Notes: a model not told the origin generated them from the letters alone. A stretch of 5,609 bases of DNA from Modestobacter sp. (GCA_025966175.1 JAOPVN010000167.1:1-5609), one strand, 5' to 3'; positions 1 to 4,683 are shown, numbered from the stretch's first letter. Translations and numbers: made by a program.

Positions 1-598
1 TCACGTCCAGCCAGCACGCGTCCGAGGCCCTGAGCGCGAGGGCGAACGAGGTGAGGATGAGGGCTCGATCGCGCAGTCCGGCGACTCCCGCGGGCAGATC
101 CTCGACGAGCGCACGGATCGTCGGGGGGTCGAGGGCGCGGGCCTTTCTCGGGCGGCGGTTGTCGCGGGCAGCTGCCCGCCGGATGCCCTTGAGGACCTCC
201 CGCGGGCCCGGGTGCTCCGACGGGCTGAGGTGCCCGGCTTCCCGGTGGGCGTCCCCGATGCCGGACAGTCGCCGGGCGATGGTGCGTGGGCTCGCCCCGG
301 CGTCGCTCAGCGTGGCGAGGTACGCCGCGACGGCCGTGTCGGCCGCGGGCAGCGGGATGAAGCCCCGCTGCTGCGCCCATGTCGACCAGGCGCGGAAGTC
401 CGCGGCGTAGGCCTTCCTCGTCGACTCGGCCTTCGCGGCGGTGAGGTAGCGGCCGACCGACTCCAGGTCGCCGGGAAGCACCAGGCCGCCCTCCGCGGGC
501 TGGAGCCGGGCAGCTTCCCCGGGCGGAGGCGGAACGATCGGGGAGCCGGCAGCTGACTCCTGGGAGGGGGTATGGAGGTCTCCGGCTTCGGACTCCAT
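1..598 (-). CDS. Tyrosine recombinase/integrase, C-terminus beyond left edge
   Basis: Site-specific DNA recombinase of the phage-integrase (tyrosine recombinase) family; 199 N-terminal residues are visible. After a Pro/Ala-rich leader (about 1-42) comes a SAM-like core-binding domain (about 45-140) with the typical phrases STRKAYAADFRAW, ASPRTIARRLSGIG and PREVLKGIRR. The catalytic domain follows, beginning at LDPPTIRALVEDLP and GLRDRALILTSFALALRASD; R190 in ALRAS is the expected first catalytic Arg. The remaining catalytic residues, including the Tyr nucleophile, lie past the edge. The ATG at 598 is the likely start: an in-frame TAA lies four codons upstream (610-608) and there is no Shine-Dalgarno, which fits a leaderless message from the CATAAT box at 612-607. 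The frame is open to the edge. It diverges from the coiled-coil gene at 726, a pairing that suggests a resolution or multimer-resolving recombinase rather than a phage integrase. The family is secure; the biological role is inferred. Confidence 0.9.
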   Translation of the reverse strand, partial: MESEAGDLHTPSQESAAGSPIVPPPPGEAARLQPAEGGLVLPGDLESVGRYLTAAKAESTRKAYAADFRAWSTWAQQRGFIPLPAADTAVAAYLATLSDAGASPRTIARRLSGIGDAHREAGHLSPSEHPGPREVLKGIRRAAARDNRRPRKARALDPPTIRALVEDLPAGVAGLRDRALILTSFALALRASDACWLDV

Positions 599-615
599 AA
601 CCGTTGATTATGGAG
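593..615. repeat. Perfect 8-bp inverted repeat over recombinase start and -10 box
   Basis: CTCCATAA (593-600) and TTATGGAG (608-615) are exact reverse complements separated by a 7-bp spacer (601-607). This is an AT-rich island in GC-rich DNA. The left arm contains the recombinase start codon and the right arm its candidate -10 box. Arms of this size flanking a 6-8 bp spacer resemble the core site of a tyrosine recombinase, with the spacer as the strand-exchange overlap. The geometry equally fits an operator for a dimeric repressor. The repeat is certain; the function is inferred. Confidence 0.8.
607..612 (-). promoter_or_regulatory. Candidate -10 box of the recombinase gene (leaderless)
   Basis: On the minus strand CATAAT matches the TATAAT consensus at five of six positions. 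It ends eight bases before the ATG at 598, so transcription would start at or within a base or two of the start codon. No purine-rich ribosome-binding site precedes that ATG, which agrees with leaderless translation, a common mode in actinomycetes. No good -35 hexamer is seen at the standard spacing. The box lies inside the right arm of the inverted repeat at 593-615. Confidence 0.4.
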
Positions 616-640
616 CGTTACCTGCTGGTAGGCACCTGTT

Positions 641-667
641 TCGACCGGGCCGTTCGGCGCTCGACCG
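641..667. repeat. 7-bp direct repeat in the divergent control region
   Basis: TCGACCG occurs at 641-647 and again at 661-667, exactly 20 bp apart, so both copies would face about the same side of the helix. A shorter inverted pair, GCACCT (632-637) and AGGTGC (668-673), brackets the same stretch. These could be accessory protein-binding sites between the two larger inverted repeats. They are short enough to be chance in GC-rich DNA. Confidence 0.35.
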
Positions 668-674
668 AGGTGCT

Positions 675-709
675 CGTTCGTTCGTCAGCATGGTCTCCAC
701 GAACGAACG
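675..709. repeat. Perfect 11-bp inverted repeat upstream of the coiled-coil gene
   Basis: CGTTCGTTCGT (675-685) and ACGAACGAACG (699-709) are exact reverse complements around a 13-base spacer. Each arm is a short CGTT/AACG iteration. The repeat ends 16 bases before the preferred start codon at 726, so it sits where an operator or a 5'-UTR hairpin would be expected. In a resolution module it could be the binding site of the helper protein encoded downstream. The repeat is certain; the role is inferred. Confidence 0.8.
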
Positions 710-725
710 GACGCAGAATGGCGGT

Positions 726-1865
726 ATGCCCACGGACACGGTCCCGTGCACCTTTCCAGGCTGTGACCGCCCGGTGGCCCCACCCCCGTCGACCGGTGGG
801 CGGTCGTCCTACTGCACGCGCCCCGATCACAACCGCACGACCGCCTTCGCGGCTCGCCGGGCGGAGGCCGCGGAGCGAGCGGGCGCCGCGGCGCAGGAGG
901 TCGAGAGCAGGCAGCCGGCGTCACGGGCCGCGGAGACGCTCGCGGTGATCACCGACCGACTCCGCGAGACGCTGGTGGGGATAGAGGAGCAGGTGCGCGG
1001 CGCCGCGGCCGCACTGGCCCTGGCCACCGACGCGGAGTTGCTCGACGTGGAGAACGCGGCGATCCGCACCGACGCGCGGCGCGAGGTCGCCGAGGCCGAC
1101 CAACGAGCGTCCGCGGCCGACCGGGCGCGCGCACTCGCAGAAAGAACGACGCGCGAAGCGCTCCTGGCCGCGACCGGGGCCGAGGCCGCTGCCGCTACCG
1201 CCCACGAGGAGGCGGCCACCGCCCGGACGGCGGCCGACGCCGCACACACCGAGACGGAGCGGGCGCGCGTCGACGCGACCGCAGCGAGGACGGCAGCGGC
1301 CGAGGCGGAAGCCGGGCGCCGGGATGCGGAGGGACAGCGGGACAGTGCCGTGCGCGAGGCCGCATCGGCGCGCAGTGAGGCGGCGGGGATCCAGGCGGCG
1401 TGGAACCGGGCGACCGCCGACGCGGAGACGGCACGGGAGCGGGCCACCCGCGCGGAGGCGGCCCGAGACCAGGCGCTGAAGGCGGAGCGCGCGACCCACG
1501 AGAAGTTCCAACGCGCCCAGGCGCAAGCAGCGGACACCATCCATCGCGCCGAGCAGGCGGCGGCGGCCGCTCGGCTCGAGACCACTGCCGTGGACGGTCG
1601 CGCCCGCACTGCGGCGGCGCGAGCGGACGCCGAGACCGAACGCGCGAAGGCGCAGGAGACTCGCGCCCGGCGCGCTGAGCGCCATTCCGAGGAGAGTCGG
1701 CGGGATCGGCTGCAGGCGGAGGAGGCGCGGGACCGGGCGGTCACCGACGCGGTCGCCGTACGGGCGCAAATGGCGGAGGTGGTGCGAACTCGGCAGGCGG
1801 AGCGCGAAGCAGGACAGCGGGCCGAGGCGCCGCCCCCGGCCGATGTCGATCGGAAGCAGTCCTGA
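726..1865 (+). CDS. Cys/His-cluster coiled-coil protein, possible recombinase helper (TnpT-like role)
   Basis: A 379-residue protein of no family I can name with certainty. Residues 8-35 contain C8, C13, C30 and H35 (CX4C-X16-CX4H), a plausible zinc-binding cluster, followed by a basic patch (HNRTTAFAARR). From about 45 to 365 it is almost entirely Ala, Arg, Glu, Asp, Gln and Thr with hardly any Pro or Gly. This predicts one long helical coiled coil, like KfrA-type plasmid proteins or the TnpT helper of Tn4651. The tail is short and Pro-containing. There is no signal peptide or membrane segment, so it is presumably a cytoplasmic DNA-binding protein. An in-frame ATG at 690 lies inside the spacer of the 675-709 inverted repeat and lacks a ribosome-binding site. 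The ATG at 726 (MPTDTVPC) leaves the repeat as regulatory DNA, though its own Shine-Dalgarno is also weak. The gene diverges from the tyrosine recombinase, suggesting that the two proteins act together. It is a real gene with good confidence; its function is inferred from architecture and context. Confidence 0.85.
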   Translation: MPTDTVPCTFPGCDRPVAPPPSTGGRSSYCTRPDHNRTTAFAARRAEAAERAGAAAQEVESRQPASRAAETLAVITDRLRETLVGIEEQVRGAAAALALATDAELLDVENAAIRTDARREVAEADQRASAADRARALAERTTREALLAATGAEAAAATAHEEAATARTAADAAHTETERARVDATAARTAAAEAEAGRRDAEGQRDSAVREAASARSEAAGIQAAWNRATADAETARERATRAEAARDQALKAERATHEKFQRAQAQAADTIHRAEQAAAAARLETTAVDGRARTAAARADAETERAKAQETRARRAERHSEESRRDRLQAEEARDRAVTDAVAVRAQMAEVVRTRQAEREAGQRAEAPPPADVDRKQS

Positions 1866-1873
1866 CGGCGGTC

Positions 1874-1923
1874 CCACCCGCGGCCCCGATGCACGCTCGT
1901 GGTGCTTGGTGATCGGCGGGTGG
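1874..1923 (+). terminator. Possible terminator hairpin after the coiled-coil gene
   Basis: CCACCCGC (1874-1881) pairs perfectly with GCGGGTGG (1916-1923). The enclosed 34 bases contain a smaller stem, GCAC (1891-1894) with GTGC (1902-1905). It begins nine bases after the stop codon of the coiled-coil gene. There is no following T-tract, which is common for actinomycete terminators but makes the call weak. Confidence 0.3.
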
Positions 1924-1979
1924 ATGCGTTGGGTTCTGTGCCGACTCGTCCCTCGGACAGCGTTGGTATGACAGCTGCG

Positions 1980-1999
1980 CCGTGACCGGTCGCTCACGG
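1980..1999. repeat. Short hairpin in the convergent spacer
   Basis: CCGTGA (1980-1985) and TCACGG (1994-1999) form a 6-bp stem with an 8-base loop, midway between the two convergent genes. It could contribute to termination from either side. No more specific role is visible. Confidence 0.3.
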
Positions 2000-2010
2000 A
2001 TGCGGCTGAA

Positions 2011-2027
2011 CGGCGTGCGGCACGCCG
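2011..2027 (-). terminator. GC-rich hairpin after the HAD gene, likely terminator
   Basis: CGGCGTG (2011-2017) and CACGCCG (2021-2027) form a perfect 7-bp stem closed by a 3-base loop. On the minus strand it lies 13 bases past the HAD stop codon. Only TT follows the stem, so it resembles the tail-less terminators of high-GC bacteria. Confidence 0.45.
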
Positions 2028-2040
2028 GCCGGGTGACGGA

Positions 2041-2766
2041 TCAGCCCATCGGCGGCGCGTCGGTCCAGTCATCGTGCTGACGTACGCCGATCTCGTCGAG
2101 ATGGGCGAGCAGATCCGCCGGGTCGGCGTAGACGCGGTAGGCGCCGGCCCGCTCGAGCTCGTCGCGGCCGTAGCCGCCCGACAGCAGTCCGACGCCGAGC
2201 GCGCCGGCCCGGCGGGCGGCCAGCAGGTCCCAGATGCTGTCGCCGACGACGACGGCGTTGCCGATGTCCACGCCGACCCGCGCCGCGGCGGCGAGGAACA
2301 GGTCCGGATCGGGCTTGGCGTGCCGCACCTGGTCCCTGGTGACCAGCGGGGTGTCCGCGGACAGGCCGAGCATGTCCAGTGCCGGCCGGGCTGCGATGGC
2401 CAGCCCACTCGTCGCGATGGCCCAGGTGACGCCCTGCCGGGTCAGGGCAGCGAGCAGCTCGCGGGCCCCGGGGAGCGGGCGGACGGTGTCCCGGCGGCGC
2501 CCGTATGCCTCGGCGTGGGCGAGGTTGAGCTCCCGGATCTGCCCGGTCGAGAGCGCTCCGCCCGTCTCGCGCAACAGCGCGGTCACGAACAGCCCGCCGC
2601 TCATGCCGATCCGGCGATGGATCTTCCACACCGACAGCTCGATCCCGAACGCGGAGAGGGCCTCGTGCCACGCCAGGACATGCTGGTAGACGCTGTCGAT
2701 CAGGGTTCCGTCCAGATCGAAGAGCAGCGCGGGAGGCTCCGAGGAGGGCTCGGTGCGTTCGGTCAT
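2041..2766 (-). CDS. HAD-superfamily (subfamily IA) phosphatase
   Basis: A 241-residue haloacid dehalogenase-type hydrolase, probably a cytoplasmic Mg-dependent phosphatase on a small phosphorylated metabolite. All four motifs are present: motif I DLDGT at 17-21 (nucleophile D17, acid/base D19), motif II ATSG at 118-121, motif III Lys in KPDPDLF at 151-157, and motif IV GDSIWD at 175-180. Residues about 25-95 form the helical C1 cap, as in phosphoglycolate phosphatase and beta-phosphoglucomutase relatives; the cap sequence does not tell me the substrate. The ATG at 2766 (MTERTEP) is preferred because motif I then falls at the usual distance from the N-terminus and GGGAGCAGGG lies a little upstream. 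An in-frame ATG at 2874 would add 36 residues of unlikely leader. The early-set gene ends 120 bases upstream on the same strand, so co-transcription is possible but not shown. Confidence 0.92.
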   Translation of the reverse strand: MTERTEPSSEPPALLFDLDGTLIDSVYQHVLAWHEALSAFGIELSVWKIHRRIGMSGGLFVTALLRETGGALSTGQIRELNLAHAEAYGRRRDTVRPLPGARELLAALTRQGVTWAIATSGLAIAARPALDMLGLSADTPLVTRDQVRHAKPDPDLFLAAAARVGVDIGNAVVVGDSIWDLLAARRAGALGVGLLSGGYGRDELERAGAYRVYADPADLLAHLDEIGVRQHDDWTDAPPMG

Positions 2767-2886
2767 GGCGAGCACCCTGCTCCCGGCGCACGACGCGGAC
2801 AAGCACGCCCATCGCGGTCCGGTGGCGGAGCAGCCCAGCAGTGCGACGGGGGTGGACCAGCGCGATGTGCCCAACCGACCCGGCGG

Positions 2887-3159
2887 TCACAGCACCAGGA
2901 GCGACCCGTCCTGGTCGTGGGCGTCGGCCTGCGGGTCGTCGAACCAACGGCCACCGTCGGCGAGGTAGCGGAAGCGGGCCGGCTGACCGGAGGGCAGGGT
3001 CACGGCGACGCTGCGGGTGCCGTTGCCGCGCTTGCGCAGAACGTGCGCGCCGGGCGTCCAGCCGTTGAAGTCGCCCACGACCGACACCGGTCCGGCGATG
3101 GTGTCTTCCAGGGCGAATGTGACGGTGACGCCGGTGGCCACCTTCTTGCGGCGGATCAT
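2887..3159 (-). CDS. Stand-alone isoamylase early-set (CBM48-like) domain protein
   Basis: A 90-residue protein consisting of a single E-set, immunoglobulin-like domain of the isoamylase N-terminal/CBM48 type, related to the glycogen-binding modules of branching enzymes and AMPK beta. The diagnostic VVGDFNGW lies at 27-34, followed by LRKRGNGTRSVAVTLPSG (41-58) and FRYLADGGRWFDDPQAD (63-79), the conserved sandwich strands. The basic N-terminus (MIRRKK) is typical of these small solo proteins. No catalytic domain is attached, so it may bind an alpha-glucan or act as an adaptor; this is inferred from the fold. Two ATGs compete, at 3165 and 3159. GGAG at 3169-3166 directly abuts the first and lies six bases before the second, so 3159 is chosen. 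It diverges from the DinB-fold gene and precedes the HAD gene on the same strand. Confidence 0.88.
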   Translation of the reverse strand: MIRRKKVATGVTVTFALEDTIAGPVSVVGDFNGWTPGAHVLRKRGNGTRSVAVTLPSGQPARFRYLADGGRWFDDPQADAHDQDGSLLVL

Positions 3160-3165
3160 GCTCAT

Positions 3166-3169
3166 CTCC
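3166..3169 (-). promoter_or_regulatory. Ribosome-binding site deciding the early-set start
   Basis: GGAG on the minus strand lies six bases before the ATG at 3159 and zero bases before the ATG at 3165. Only the former spacing is workable, so translation should begin at MIRRKK rather than MSMIRRKK. Confidence 0.65.
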
Positions 3170-3235
3170 GATGGTCGGTTCGATGGGCAAGCCGGGCGAC
3201 GTTGGCCGATCTTGCAGACGGGCCGCAGGATAGCG

Positions 3236-3262
3236 GCGCGCGGCCCGGGGCGGGCCGGGCGC
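3236..3262. repeat. Large GC palindrome in a divergent promoter region
   Basis: CGGCCCG (3241-3247) and CGGGCCG (3251-3257) pair perfectly around a GGG loop. After one G:G mismatch the stem continues for four more pairs (GCGC at 3236-3239 with GCGC at 3259-3262). It sits about midway between the early-set start (3159) and the DinB-fold start (3331), where a shared operator or a transcript hairpin would be expected. The base composition is extreme, so chance pairing is not excluded. Confidence 0.5.
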
Positions 3263-3330
3263 GACGCGGTCCAGTCAGGGACGGTGGGCAGGTGCGGGCG
3301 AGGACTGCACCGACTGGCAGCATCCAGGTC

Positions 3331-3843
3331 ATGACGACGACCGATCGGGCCATGCCCCCGCTCGAGGCCGATGAGCGCACGACGCTGGAGAGTTGGCTGG
3401 ACTTCTACCGGTCCACGTTGGCCATGAAGTGTGGCGGGCTCACCGACGACCAGCTGCGGACCTCCTCGGTGCCGCCGTCACCGCTGACCCTTCTCGGGCT
3501 CGTTCAGCACATGGCCGAGGTCGAGCGGAACTGGTTCCGCCGGATCCTGCTCGGTGAGCAGGTCCCACCCATCCACGGCCCGGACGCCCGTCCCGACGGC
3601 CCGGACGGTGGGTTCGACCTCGTCGACGACGTCACCTTCGACATGGCCCGGACGACGTGGGAGAGCGAGATCGCTCAAGCCCGGCACAACTGCTCCGGCC
3701 GCGGCCTCGAGGAGACCAGTCCCTTCATGGGCGGCCAGGTCACCCTGAGGTGGATCTACACCCACATGATCGCCGAGTACGCCCGCCATGCCGGCCACGC
3801 CGACCTCATCCGGGAGCGCATCGACGGCACGACGGGCGTGTGA
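3331..3843 (+). CDS. DinB-fold protein, DUF664 family
   Basis: A 170-residue member of the DinB/DUF664 four-helix-bundle superfamily, which includes mycothiol- or bacillithiol-dependent transferases and many uncharacterised metal-binding proteins. The hallmarks are WLDFYRSTLAMKCGGLTDDQL (22-42), the first metal-site helix LLGLVQHMAEVERNWF (54-69, H60), and the C-terminal helix LRWIYTHMIAEYARHAGHADLI (139-160), which carries H145, H153 and H156. The His-containing helices imply a divalent-metal site. The thiol partner and substrate are unknown, so the protein should not be named after a specific enzyme. The ATG at 3331 (MTTTDRAMPPLEADE) fits the usual family length of about 165-175 residues. 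The open frame extends far upstream, but only as an antisense reading of the HAD and early-set genes. The Shine-Dalgarno is weak (CCAGG, four to five bases upstream). It appears monocistronic. Confidence 0.9.
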   Translation: MTTTDRAMPPLEADERTTLESWLDFYRSTLAMKCGGLTDDQLRTSSVPPSPLTLLGLVQHMAEVERNWFRRILLGEQVPPIHGPDARPDGPDGGFDLVDDVTFDMARTTWESEIAQARHNCSGRGLEETSPFMGGQVTLRWIYTHMIAEYARHAGHADLIRERIDGTTGV

Positions 3844-3899
3844 CCGCCCGCATCCCGTCCGATACGACATCGACCGCCGACCGGGCCAGGCCGTCCCGC

Positions 3900-3923
3900 G
3901 TCCCGCGGCGTGCGCGACGGGAC
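3900..3923 (+). terminator. Probable terminator hairpin after the DinB-fold gene
   Basis: GTCCCGCG (3900-3907) pairs with CG-A-CGGGAC (3915-3923), eight pairs with one bulged A and a 7-base loop. It starts 57 bases beyond the stop codon of the DinB-fold gene. A second GTCCCG at 3893-3898 could pair with the same right arm. There is no T-tract. Confidence 0.4.
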
Positions 3924-3984
3924 TCAGAGAACTCGTCCGCCGGGTCGCGGGAACGGTAGCTCCGCCGTCTCCGGCGTTCCGTAA

Positions 3985-4009
3985 CGAGGGAAGAGACCAC
4001 AGGCCCTCG
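3985..4009. repeat. 6-bp hairpin in the intergenic stretch
   Basis: CGAGGG (3985-3990) and CCCTCG (4004-4009) are exact reverse complements with a 13-base loop rich in A and G. It lies upstream of the tRNA-like element. No role is assigned. Confidence 0.3.
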
Positions 4010-4101
4010 CCGTTGTATCCGATGCCGTCCCTGGATGCGCCGGCGTTCACAGCGCTACACAGACGACGCCCTGGGCGTGGCAGTCGAGCATGGGCGATGC
4101 G

Positions 4102-4129
4102 GGGGGTTCGATTCCTCCCGACGGCACCA
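4102..4129 (+). other. tRNA-like 3' end (T-arm, acceptor strand and CCA)
   Basis: GGGGG (4102-4106), a canonical T-loop TTCGATT (4107-4113) and CCTCC (4114-4118) make a 5-bp T-stem with one G:U pair. A 7-base strand CGACGGC (4119-4125), a discriminator A (4126) and an encoded CCA (4127-4129) follow with exact tRNA spacing. A matching 5' acceptor strand is uncertain. GCCGTC at 4024-4029 pairs six of seven but gives a 103-base molecule; GCCGGCG at 4039-4045 pairs six of seven and gives 88 bases. A small stem GCAT/ATGC (4088-4100) could be a class II variable arm. I find no D-arm with the GG pair and no clean 5-bp anticodon stem with a 7-base loop. It is most likely a degenerate tRNA or a tRNA 3' remnant, or else a chance likeness. 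Confidence 0.35.
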
Positions 4130-4154
4130 CAAGGGGAGCCCGTCCGTGTGGTGC
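4124..4154 (+). repeat. 8-bp inverted repeat overlapping the tRNA-like CCA end
   Basis: GCACCACA (4124-4131) and TGTGGTGC (4147-4154) are perfect reverse complements around a 15-base loop. The left arm includes the last acceptor base, the discriminator and the CCA of the tRNA-like element, so a transcript could fold either as the tRNA-like end or as this hairpin. An alternative weaker pairing is GGAGC (4135-4139) with GCTCC (4153-4157). It could act as a terminator, but no T-tract follows. Confidence 0.5.
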
Positions 4155-4233
4155 TCCTCGGACCGCCGACACCCCGCCCCCACCACCGCGGAGAGACCAG
4201 CTGCCCCCGCCCGCTGAAGACTTGGACGACCGC

Positions 4234-4581
4234 ATGACCGCACCTGCCCTGACCTTCCTGGCCCCACCATCGCTCGGCGACGACCACGACGACAGCTCCA
4301 CGGACACCGCTGTGTGGCCGACATCGGCCACCCGCTCCCCGGCGCGGGCGCATGCCCGCCATGCCCGGCCGGCCGGGGCGCTGCGCATGACCCGCGGCGC
4401 GCGGGAGGCAGCGACCGGCATGAAGATCATGGACGCCGAGATCCAGCGCTGTCTCGACGCAGCCGACGACGTCTCCCCGGACCCGGACACGCCGTCGCGG
4501 ACCCGGTTCCGCCGCGGCAACCTGGTCGTCATCGCCGGCGCCGACGGGATGGTGCTGCGGGTCAACCGCCGCAGCCGCTGA
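4234..4581 (+). CDS. Small DUF4258-like protein
   Basis: A 115-residue protein whose C-terminal half (about 50-112) resembles the DUF4258 family, small proteins often found near mobile DNA and toxin-antitoxin-like loci. The family-like order is visible: LRMTRGAREAATG (50-62), then DAEIQRCLDAADDVSPDPD (67-85), then the strand pair TRFRRGNLVVIAGADGMVLRVNRR (90-113). Typical members begin with TRHAR; here the His is Gly (G55), and the following loop is also unusual, so any activity depending on that His would be lost. The N-terminal 45 residues are low-complexity (acidic, then Ala/Arg/His-rich), and they may be untranslated if the in-frame ATG at 4387 is the true start. The ATG at 4234 has a weak GGA seven bases upstream. 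No partner gene with an antitoxin signature is adjacent. The family assignment is from memory of the sequence pattern and is moderate. Confidence 0.6.
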   Translation: MTAPALTFLAPPSLGDDHDDSSTDTAVWPTSATRSPARAHARHARPAGALRMTRGAREAATGMKIMDAEIQRCLDAADDVSPDPDTPSRTRFRRGNLVVIAGADGMVLRVNRRSR

Positions 4582-4683
4582 CCTGGCGGGCAGGGCCTGG
4601 CCGCACCTGACGGCGATGAGGGCCTGTCGAACTCGTGCGCTCGTCCGGAGAGAACGCCGCGCCACACCGGCGGGACGGCTCGC

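Larger units (their letters stand above)
3844..4233. other. 390-base stretch without a convincing gene
   Basis: Between the DinB-fold and DUF4258-like genes I find no frame with family-like sequence. Frames crossing it look like out-of-frame readings. It contains three hairpins (3900-3923, 3985-4009, 4124-4154) and a tRNA-like 3' end (4102-4129), each listed separately. One minus-strand frame reading through the T-arm gives GGIEPP, the kind of spurious peptide produced by translating tRNA genes backwards. The stretch may hold the remains of an RNA gene or an attachment site. Confidence 0.5.

Noticed and set aside
690..725. Upstream ATG at 690 as start of the coiled-coil gene
   Set aside because: It sits in the spacer of an 11-bp inverted repeat and has no ribosome-binding site; the ATG at 726 leaves the repeat as regulatory DNA.
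1140..1740. Many near-repeats within the coiled-coil gene
   Set aside because: They reflect biased Ala/Arg/Glu codons of a coiled coil; no regular DNA repeat unit could be defined.
921..2408. Minus-strand open frame of 495 codons
   Set aside because: It overlaps the coiled-coil gene and the HAD gene in other frames and has a low-complexity Arg/Pro/Gly composition without recognisable domains.
2767..2874. N-terminal extension of the HAD protein from an ATG at 2874
   Set aside because: The extra 36 residues are not family-like, and the ATG at 2766 gives normal spacing to the DLDGT motif.
2074..3843. Plus-strand open frame of 589 codons
   Set aside because: Only the last 170 codons (from 3331) show family sequence. 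The rest is the antisense reading of the HAD and early-set genes, as expected in GC-rich DNA.
4024..4126. Intact tRNA or selenocysteine tRNA of 88-103 bases
   Set aside because: The T-arm and acceptor end are convincing, but I could not find a D-arm with the GG pair or a proper anticodon stem-loop, so only a tRNA-like remnant is reported.
3478..4665. Minus-strand open frame of 395 codons across the DinB-fold gene and the intergenic stretch
   Set aside because: No family-like sequence. It is antisense to two better-supported genes and Arg/Gly-rich throughout.
4047..4667. Minus-strand open frame of 206 codons ending in a GGIEPP-containing peptide
   Set aside because: It is antisense to the DUF4258-like gene, and its tail is the typical spurious peptide from reverse reading of a T-arm.
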